A model generated the notes under the pieces. That model was given only the letters and a program-made list of their open reading frames with translations. It was not told the DNA's origin and ran no database searches. From Actinomycetota bacterium (lineage in GTDB: Bacteria > Actinomycetota > Actinomycetes > Nanopelagicales > Nanopelagicaceae): a DNA stretch of 8,284 nt. The position numbers and the translations under genes are program-made. Where the stretch lies: positions 1-8,284 of the forward strand of contig WLRE01000060.1 in NCBI GenBank assembly GCA_009698045.1, in the 5' to 3' direction. This document shows, one piece after another, positions 1-5,695 of the stretch; the first letter of the stretch is position 1; every line of letters starts with the position of its first letter.

Positions 1-1
1 C

Positions 2-253
2 ACAGTCATCAATGCTGGCTCATATACTTTTAAGAGTTTTATCTCAAAAACAACGATTATTGGAATTCCATCTTGGAAAGCAAAAACTCCAACACCTGTT
101 GTTCTTGAATACAACAAGGCGAAAACGCTAAAAGCAGCCTATGCGCTCAAAGGAAATATAACTCATCGAATCTGGCAGGCCGGAACTGGCCTTGTTGTAA
201 TTTCAGATTTAGGTAGCAGTACCGCGATTTACAATCTTGTATTAGTGCCTTAG
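2..253 (+). CDS. C-terminal fragment of an unrecognised protein (partial, 5' end outside window)
   Basis: An open frame runs from the window edge to a TAG at 251-253, giving 83 residues with no internal stop. I do not recognise the family. The fragment is rich in Thr, Ser, Ile and Val in alternating beta-like patterns, contains a basic stretch (EYNKAKTLKAAYALKG) and ends in hydrophobic strands around VVISD and YNLVLVP. This composition would suit the C-terminal beta domain of a secreted or surface protein, but that is inference. The stop overlaps the stop of the convergent secreted-protease gene by 4 bp, so the two genes end tail to tail with no room for a terminator. The last 35 or so residues loosely resemble the end of that neighbour (GN..., W..., VIS), which may mean related C-terminal modules. 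The open frame and protein-like composition make it likely to be a real gene. Confidence 0.6.
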   Translation, partial: TVINAGSYTFKSFISKTTIIGIPSWKAKTPTPVVLEYNKAKTLKAAYALKGNITHRIWQAGTGLVVISDLGSSTAIYNLVLVP

Positions 254-2634
254 GCGGCTTTAAGTAGCGTTAACTTATTATCTTTACTGATAACTGCATA
301 TCTATTCTTATTAAGAGTTATCCAACTGGTATCAAGTTTGCTGGAGAAATTGCCCCCAGAAATCAAGGTTATATTCTGGTCTGCCAAGTTTTCAGCACAT
401 AAGCGACCTTGGCATCCAAAAATTGCGCCAGTGTTATCTAGAGCTAATGGCGAAGTAGGTGCACCAAATCTCTCTGTTGACAACGAAGTTGGGGCTAGTC
501 CCATAAGTGCCGAATCCATATCGATCCATCGAATTTGATCTGGCACCGAAGGGTTAATTGTGGAGGCAAACCATGAAGCGCTCTGACTCTTACCATTATT
601 AGTGAGGGCTACATCAAAGCCCGCCACAGCTAATCCATTTCCGCTGCTATCTAAGGTTAAGTACTTCCAATCCTCTGGATATGCGCTATCGCGATAAGCA
701 AGGCGTATCTCTCCTCGCAATGGTTCCTTAGTATTTGTATTAACGCTCAACACTGAGTCGTACAGCAAGTAAGCACGTGAGCCAACAGATATGGCTTGCA
801 TATGGAATCCAACATCTCCGGTTGTGCGGAAATCTGTTTGGCGGTCACCATCGACAAGTTCGTAACGCCATTTTGTGCCGTCTTTAACTGCGCCTAAGAG
901 AATTCCTTGACTCTCATCACGATAAAAAACTTGTAAACCAGATGGAGTGACAACGCACGAACTATGTACGCTCACATCACTCGCGGTACGCACTCGAAGT
1001 GGTTCTTGATAGGGCTGAATCTTTAATCCATTGCCATCGACAATGCTGTAACTCCATTTGCGTCCGTCGTATCCCGCCCAACGCAACCACTTCTTCGTGA
1101 GATCTGCATAAAAGATATTGAGCGTAGAAGTGCCATTAATACTTCCAACGCACATCGAGATATTGCCTGAGACATCATTAGGAGTTTTACCTCCCGTGAG
1201 CGCGTTGCCATCGACAACTTTCGTAGACCAGAGGCCGGCATGGTAGGTAGCTAATTTCAAATCACCATTCTTGCTATCGCTATATGCAATCACTGGCTCT
1301 TTATTGTAAGTACCGACGGCTAGGTGCTTAGCATCTGCGGAAGAGTCAAGGACGGTTGCCTTCCATCCGGTTTGGGGAATGACCGCATTTGTATTAGCGA
1401 CTTCCGATGTTCCTAGTGCGTTCTTGGCGGTGATAGAGAATGAATAAGCGAAGCCATTCTTAAGTCCAGAAATTGTTACTGGACTTGTTGTGGCTACCTT
1501 AGAGATGGCGCCAGGAGTGACCTTAATTTCATATGAAGTGACCTGCGCCGTACGGGCGTTTGTTGGGGGATCAAAGGTAATAACCGCCGATTTATCGCCC
1601 ACTAGTGCTTTCACATTGCGAGGAACAGTTGGGATTCCGATCGGGATTCCAGCAGGTGGTTTGGTCATCATATCTTGGAGCATCGCAACCGCTAGCGGAC
1701 CTGGATCTCGAAAAACTTCAGCCGGATCAATCTGGTGCGTCATAACTGCATTAACAGTTCCCGAAGGAAAAGCTGCATCGTCTAAGTGACTGACCGAAGA
1801 ACCACTTGAATAATCAGTAGGCGTATAAAGCAACGGCTTAACTCCGTTATTTGCTGCAATGCCTCGGGCCCCAGACCAAACTAATTTACTGGTGAGTGCT
1901 TGAGCGAGTTCAATGGATGGCGAATTTAAATCCATCAAACGACTGCCATCAGATAATTGCGCGTATGCATCAAATGGCGTTGCTTGTTGAATGCTTCCGT
2001 AACCATAGAGGATGTCATCGTTGGAGATAAAACCCAGGCCGTGGGCTAATTCATGAATGATAATTGATTGTAGATCATATAAACCTGCAGGACATTTGCC
2101 ATCGGTTCCTAAATATAACAAGGGCGTGATATTGCTATTAATTCTGATAGTTATTTCTGGATTGGAAATATCTAAATCTTTCTTTGCAAGCGCATTAGCC
2201 ATTGCTGATGGGTACCAAATGTCGTTATCGGGTCCACCAGAAAATGTTGAACCAAGAAAGAATTTAACGGGTGAAGAGGAGGCGAGAATGCCGAGTGAAG
2301 ATTGGCGCCCGTATGTCGCATCTATTCGAATTGGTACTGATGAAGAGAAATATTGTGACCATGAATCAACGGCTGCCTGTATTGCCGGCTGGTAGGAAAG
2401 TGGAACTGTGTTGTAGTTGATAATAAAAGTGCTCTTCTTCTCGATATTCGCACTCTTGTTTGTTGGTGGCGCTGTAATCGCTGCGCTCTTTCCGATAACT
2501 CCAGATCCGTAGGTATAAGCCCAGCCAGCTGGAATCGAACGAACCGATACTGCCTGTGCTGGAGCGGAGAGAATCGGCGCACAGATCAGCAAACCCATAA
2601 GGGCTGCCATCAGGCTGAAGGATCTGCGTCTCAC
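250..2634 (-). CDS. Secreted HEXXH zinc metalloprotease-like protein with FN3 domain and propeller-like repeats
   Basis: The 794-residue product has a Sec signal peptide: MRRR, a hydrophobic core to about residue 22, and an APAQA cleavage site near residue 28. The catalytic region (about 65-322) carries IIIHELAHGLGF with H194, E195 and H198. Position 11 of a standard metzincin motif is Ser205, so the third zinc ligand is probably H283 in SHLD, followed by a Met-turn-like AVMT (M298) and a PGPLAVAMLQDM segment. This long-insert spacing recalls leishmanolysin-type (M8) enzymes and many bacterial 'HELGHGLGF' proteins. A fibronectin type III domain spans about 336-420. Residues 424-754 form five to six degenerate Trp-started repeats, likely a beta-propeller for substrate or glycan binding. 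The start is GTG; no ATG, GTG or TTG lies in frame upstream before a stop at 2704-2706, and no Shine-Dalgarno is visible. Extracellular proteolysis is the likely role; the substrate is unknown. Confidence 0.85.
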   Translation of the reverse strand: MRRRSFSLMAALMGLLICAPILSAPAQAVSVRSIPAGWAYTYGSGVIGKSAAITAPPTNKSANIEKKSTFIINYNTVPLSYQPAIQAAVDSWSQYFSSSVPIRIDATYGRQSSLGILASSSPVKFFLGSTFSGGPDNDIWYPSAMANALAKKDLDISNPEITIRINSNITPLLYLGTDGKCPAGLYDLQSIIIHELAHGLGFISNDDILYGYGSIQQATPFDAYAQLSDGSRLMDLNSPSIELAQALTSKLVWSGARGIAANNGVKPLLYTPTDYSSGSSVSHLDDAAFPSGTVNAVMTHQIDPAEVFRDPGPLAVAMLQDMMTKPPAGIPIGIPTVPRNVKALVGDKSAVITFDPPTNARTAQVTSYEIKVTPGAISKVATTSPVTISGLKNGFAYSFSITAKNALGTSEVANTNAVIPQTGWKATVLDSSADAKHLAVGTYNKEPVIAYSDSKNGDLKLATYHAGLWSTKVVDGNALTGGKTPNDVSGNISMCVGSINGTSTLNIFYADLTKKWLRWAGYDGRKWSYSIVDGNGLKIQPYQEPLRVRTASDVSVHSSCVVTPSGLQVFYRDESQGILLGAVKDGTKWRYELVDGDRQTDFRTTGDVGFHMQAISVGSRAYLLYDSVLSVNTNTKEPLRGEIRLAYRDSAYPEDWKYLTLDSSGNGLAVAGFDVALTNNGKSQSASWFASTINPSVPDQIRWIDMDSALMGLAPTSLSTERFGAPTSPLALDNTGAIFGCQGRLCAENLADQNITLISGGNFSSKLDTSWITLNKNRYAVISKDNKLTLLKAA

Positions 2635-2646
2635 AATAAGAAACGC
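2626..2646 (-). promoter_or_regulatory. Hairpin enclosing the GTG start codon of the secreted protease gene
   Basis: On the minus strand GCGTTTC (2646-2640) can pair with GAGACGC (2632-2626), giving a 7-bp stem with one U-G wobble around the 7-base loop TTATTGT. The first two bases of the GTG start lie in the loop and the third in the 3' arm. With no Shine-Dalgarno nearby, such a stem could damp or condition translation initiation. It could also be chance; no regulator is implied by the sequence alone. Confidence 0.35.
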
Positions 2647-2749
2647 TAGCAGTCGCCGAGTAGGGGTGGGAGCCAGATTCGCCCTTAACCGTGAAATGCT
2701 CAGTTATTCTTGAGGAAGCAGAGGCTCATTAAGTAACTCAAAGGGGTAA
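2635..2749. promoter_or_regulatory. Divergent intergenic region between the secreted protease and glutaredoxin genes
   Basis: This 115-bp region must carry the 5' signals of both divergent genes. I see no confident -35/-10 pair. On the minus strand TAGCGT (2648-2643) ends 8 nt before the GTG start and fits a TANNNT -10 element placed for a nearly leaderless transcript. On the plus strand an imperfect dyad, AGTTA at 2702-2706 with TAACT at 2734-2738 plus a further CTTGAG/CTC..AAG match inside, lies just upstream of the glutaredoxin ribosome binding site and could be an operator or a short leader hairpin. These are weak, pattern-based suggestions. Confidence 0.3.
2741..2746 (+). promoter_or_regulatory. 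Shine-Dalgarno of the glutaredoxin-like gene, deciding between two ATGs
   Basis: AAGGGG lies 3 nt before the ATG at 2750 and 6 nt before the directly following in-frame ATG at 2753. The 6-nt spacing is more usual, so the second ATG is the likelier start, giving a product starting MDIQVTIYS. Confidence 0.6.
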
Positions 2750-3001
2750 ATGATGGATATCCAAGTCACCATCTACTCTCGCAGTAATTGTCACCTATGC
2801 GATGTCGCCCTAGAAGTTCTCCAAGAGTTACAGAGTGAAATCATTTTTGGAATTGAGAAAATTCTTATTGATGGAGATTTGGAACTTGAAGCCAAGTATG
2901 GTGAGCAAGTTCCAGTCATTCTTATTAATGGAGCTATGCACGATTTTTATCGAGTAGATCCAGAACGGTTTAGGGATTCAATATCTCGTCTGCATCAATG
3001 A
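2750..3001 (+). CDS. Glutaredoxin family protein (thioredoxin fold, DUF836-like)
   Basis: The 82- or 83-residue protein begins with a strand followed by the redox motif SNCHLCD, a CxxC with Cys14 and Cys17 (numbered from the first ATG). It then has a helix, the strand KILIDGD, and QVPVI, whose Pro55 is the cis-proline next to the active site. It ends in a YRVDPERF helix. Length and motif order match the short actinobacterial glutaredoxin-like family (DUF836). Such proteins reduce disulfides or mixed disulfides in the cytoplasm; the partner is not shown here. In many Actinobacteria this gene sits by an HAD-IB phosphatase gene and the rex-hem genes (recalled from general knowledge). Here a phosphatase of that type is about 5 kb away on the other strand, across the XPB cluster. 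The gene's last 32 bp overlap the 3' end of xpb on the opposite strand. The start at 2753 is favoured by ribosome-binding-site spacing. Confidence 0.88.
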   Translation: MMDIQVTIYSRSNCHLCDVALEVLQELQSEIIFGIEKILIDGDLELEAKYGEQVPVILINGAMHDFYRVDPERFRDSISRLHQ

Positions 3002-4613
3002 TGCGATAGGCATAACCTTGCTCGGCTAAGAAGCGCTGGCGATTTTGGGCGAAATCTTGATCTACCGTATCGCGCGCTACTACAGAATAAAAACGGGCAG
3101 TGCGACCATCAGCTTTTGGACGCAGAATTCGACCAAGTCGCTGAGCCTCTTCTTGCCTTGAACCGAATGTGCCTGATACCTGTATCGCAATCGTTGCTTC
3201 TGGTAAATCAATAGAGAAGTTGGCAACTTTAGAGACAACCAGACATGTAATTTCTCCAGTGCGATATGCAGCGAAGAGTCGTTCACGTTCTTTTAATGGC
3301 GTCTCACCCTTAATAAGTGGAACACCGAGTTCTTCAGCAAGGGCATCGAGTTGGTCAATGTATTGGCCAATAATCAGAACTTGTTCACCCTGATGTTTTC
3401 TAGCTAATTCAATTGCAATTCTGCGTTTGGTTAGAGTTGTTGCACAGAAGCGATAACGGTTTTCAGGTTCTGCCGTTGCATAAGCTAGTCGCTCGGCATC
3501 GGTTAGTGTGACTCTAACTTCAACACAATCCGCCGGCGCTATGTATCCTTGAGCTTCAATCTCTTTCCAGGGAACGTCATATCTCTTGGGTCCAATAAGA
3601 GAGAAGACTTCGCCTTCCATTCCATCTTCACGAACCAGCGTTGCGGTAAGCCCTAAACGTCGCCGGGATTGAATATCAGCGGTAAAGCGGAAGATAGGGG
3701 CGGGCAATAAATGTACTTCGTCATAAATAATCAGACCCCAGTCGATGGCATCGAAGAGATCTAAGTGGGCATATAGGCCCTGTTTACGAGTTGTCATTAC
3801 TTGGTAAGTTGCAATTGTTACTGGACGGATCTCCTTCTTTGAGCCAGAGTATTCGCCGATTTCATCTTCATGGAGAGTCGTGCGTTTCAATAACTCATCT
3901 CGCCATTGACGAGCTGCGACTGTATTTGTCACAAGAATAAGTGTTGTTGCTTGAGCAAGTGCCATTGCAGCGGCTCCGACAATTGTTTTACCTGCTCCAC
4001 AAGGAAGAACTACTACGCCAGAACCTCCGTGCCAGAAACCTTCGGCGGCCAACTCTTGGTATTTTCGGATAGACCAACCATCTTGCACAAGGGCAATATC
4101 GTGATGTTCTCCGTCAACATAACCTGCAAAGTCTTCTGCGGGCCAACCTAATTTAAGGAGCGCCTGCTTAAGGAAGCCACGCTGACCGGGATGTACAACT
4201 ATCGTCTCTTCATCGAGTTGAAGGCCGAGCATCGGGGCGACTTTCTTGCCACGTGTAACTTCTTTGAGAACAGCTGCATCACTAGAGACAAGAACGAGTC
4301 CATGCACCGGGTGCGCTTCTAGGCGAAGACGACCATATCGAGACATCGTGTCAGCAACATCAACAAGAAGTGCGTGTGGAACTGCATACCTCGAGTATTT
4401 GAGCAAGATATCGATGACAGCCTCAGCGTCATGGCCAGCTGCACGTGCATTCCACAGGCCAAGGGGAGTCAAGCGATAGGTATGAATGTGCTCTGGAGAT
4501 TTCTCGAGTTCAGCAAAAGAGGCAATCGCACGCCGACATTCATCTGAAAGAATATGGTCTACATCAAGGAGAAGTGTTTTATCGCTTTGAACAATTAACG
4601 GGCCATCACTCAC
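2970..4613 (-). CDS. xpb: DNA repair helicase XPB (bacterial ERCC3-type, SF2)
   Basis: The 547-residue protein is an ATP-dependent 3'-5' DNA helicase/translocase of the XPB family. Residues about 5-125 form the XPB/Ssl2 N-terminal domain. The motor follows: RKYQ (183-186), Walker A CGAGKT (205-210), motif Ia around LILVTNTVAARQW, the DEVH box (298-301), GLTAT (321-325) joined to the XPB-specific RED motif (328-330), a thumb-like insert around 360-395, and motif VI QRLGRILR (491-498). All catalytic motifs are intact and the length is normal for bacterial XPB. Its GTG start overlaps the stop of the upstream M20 gene by 8 bp, and AAGGA lies 8 nt upstream, so translation is probably coupled. It is the last gene of the minus-strand cluster. 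Mycobacterial XPB has been shown to unwind DNA; the physiological repair role in bacteria remains uncertain. Confidence 0.95.
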   Translation of the reverse strand: MSDGPLIVQSDKTLLLDVDHILSDECRRAIASFAELEKSPEHIHTYRLTPLGLWNARAAGHDAEAVIDILLKYSRYAVPHALLVDVADTMSRYGRLRLEAHPVHGLVLVSSDAAVLKEVTRGKKVAPMLGLQLDEETIVVHPGQRGFLKQALLKLGWPAEDFAGYVDGEHHDIALVQDGWSIRKYQELAAEGFWHGGSGVVVLPCGAGKTIVGAAAMALAQATTLILVTNTVAARQWRDELLKRTTLHEDEIGEYSGSKKEIRPVTIATYQVMTTRKQGLYAHLDLFDAIDWGLIIYDEVHLLPAPIFRFTADIQSRRRLGLTATLVREDGMEGEVFSLIGPKRYDVPWKEIEAQGYIAPADCVEVRVTLTDAERLAYATAEPENRYRFCATTLTKRRIAIELARKHQGEQVLIIGQYIDQLDALAEELGVPLIKGETPLKERERLFAAYRTGEITCLVVSKVANFSIDLPEATIAIQVSGTFGSRQEEAQRLGRILRPKADGRTARFYSVVARDTVDQDFAQNRQRFLAEQGYAYRIIDADEILNP

Positions 4614-5682
4614 GAATTAATTCCTTAATAAAAGCAGTTAGTAGGGAGATGCGATCAGGAACACTGGAGAGATGTATTTGCTCGTGTGGTGCATGCGCTC
4701 CGTCGCCTACGGCACCAAGTCCATCTAGGGTTGGCGCTCCAGCAGCAGCAGCGAAATTTCCATCACTAGCACCTCCGACTGAGGCATGACCAATAGGTTG
4801 CATACCAATTTTCTGAGCAACTTTTTCAAGAATTTCGTAAAGTTTAATTGTTGAGCTTGGTTCAAGTGGTGGACGATTCATTCCGCCAGTTATCTCAATT
4901 TTTGCTTCAGGGTGTGATGCAGATAATCCACGAACTGCTGTATCTACGCGGATAAGCTCTGATTGTAAATAAGAGCGAATATCTAAATCAAGAGTCGCGA
5001 TTGCAGGGACCGTATTAGTGGTCGTTCCTGATTGCATTGTTGTCGGCACAACAGTGGTGCCATGCTCAGAATTCTCTAGTGCAATTACTTGTGAGACTAC
5101 CCGCGCAATTTCCGCAGTTGCATTGATACCTTTTTCAGGCTCTAGTCCGGCATGTGCTGCCCGACCAGTGATGGCAATCCGATACATCGCTGTTCCTTTG
5201 CGACCGGTCTTTACCTTGCCGCGTAGTGATGCTTCAAGAACGAGAACCGCCGAAGCGCCCTTTGCTACTCGTTCAATGAGCTCGCGCGATGTTTGGCTGC
5301 CAACTTCTTCATCTGTGGTTGCAATGATGGCGAGGGATTGCTCGGCATGTGGAATTTCTGCAACTGCATAAAGCGCTTGCAGGAATCCAGCTTTCATATC
5401 GAATATTCCTGGACCTCGTGCAATATCACCCTCAATAGACCAGAGCGGATCAAATGAATCATGAGGCCAGACCGTATCTAGGTGTGCAAGGAGAACAATC
5501 TTTGGTTCTTTCGATCCCCACCAGAAAACTGGGCGTCCTTTTTCATCGATTACTTGGGCTGGTGAACCCAGTACGCGCGCGGCAATTTCTGCTGCAAGAT
5601 TAACTACACGTGTGCAAGCAGCAAGATCTTCGGTCGGCGATTGGCACTCGACGAGAGCTTGTAAGTCTGCGATGAAAGTCAT
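4606..5682 (-). CDS. M20 family metallopeptidase (glutamate carboxypeptidase/CPG2-like)
   Basis: The 358-residue cytoplasmic enzyme has the full set of di-zinc M20 residues. These are H67 and D69 in AHLDTV, the bridging D95 in GPGIFDMKAG, the general base E125 and ligand E126 in TTDEEVGS, E150 in VLEASL, and H333 in HAPHEQ. The dimerisation (lid) domain spans roughly 160-275 and includes H177 in GRAAHAG. The phrases GPGIFDMKAG, GGASDGN and LDGLGAVGDGAHAP resemble carboxypeptidase G2-like members more than DapE or ArgE. Expected activity is hydrolysis of a C-terminal amino acid, often glutamate, from a peptide or amide; the real substrate cannot be read from sequence. The ATG start has a purine-rich AGAGAG 8 nt upstream. 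The gene begins 13 bp after the helicase-associated gene and overlaps xpb by 8 bp, so it is embedded in that operon. Nothing suggests recent insertion: no repeats or composition shift are seen. Confidence 0.92.
   Translation of the reverse strand: MTFIADLQALVECQSPTEDLAACTRVVNLAAEIAARVLGSPAQVIDEKGRPVFWWGSKEPKIVLLAHLDTVWPHDSFDPLWSIEGDIARGPGIFDMKAGFLQALYAVAEIPHAEQSLAIIATTDEEVGSQTSRELIERVAKGASAVLVLEASLRGKVKTGRKGTAMYRIAITGRAAHAGLEPEKGINATAEIARVVSQVIALENSEHGTTVVPTTMQSGTTTNTVPAIATLDLDIRSYLQSELIRVDTAVRGLSASHPEAKIEITGGMNRPPLEPSSTIKLYEILEKVAQKIGMQPIGHASVGGASDGNFAAAAGAPTLDGLGAVGDGAHAPHEQIHLSSVPDRISLLTAFIKELIRE
4622..4626 (-). promoter_or_regulatory. xpb: Shine-Dalgarno of xpb inside the end of the M20 gene
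   Basis: AAGGA on the minus strand sits 8 nt before the GTG start of xpb, within the last codons of the peptidase gene. It supports the GTG at 4613-4611 as the start and translation of xpb from the same transcript as the peptidase. Confidence 0.6.
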
Positions 5683-5695
5683 GGTTAATTCTCTC

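Noticed and set aside
1631..1650. Direct repeat GGGATTCC x2
   Set aside because: It simply encodes the GIPIGIP linker before the FN3 domain; too short to be a mobile or regulatory repeat.
2057..2395. 112-codon plus-strand open frame opposite the protease catalytic domain
   Set aside because: It lies antisense to the HEXXH domain, has no recognisable motif or ribosome binding site, and the protease frame is strongly supported.
2580..2600. Possible lipobox at Cys18 of the secreted protease
   Set aside because: The residue before the Cys is Ile, not Gly, Ala or Ser, and a good signal peptidase I site (APAQA) follows.
2640..2690. Riboswitch-like phrase on the minus strand upstream of the secreted protease (GGGCGAATC ... 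GACTGCTAGC), recalling parts of the c-di-AMP (ydaO) riboswitch
   Set aside because: Only a loose match to part of the consensus, no second conserved half in the expected position, and a leader too short for the full structure.
2970..3030. Search for a bidirectional terminator at the glutaredoxin/xpb junction
   Set aside because: No GC-rich stem followed by a T-run is visible on either strand, and the sequence is coding on both.
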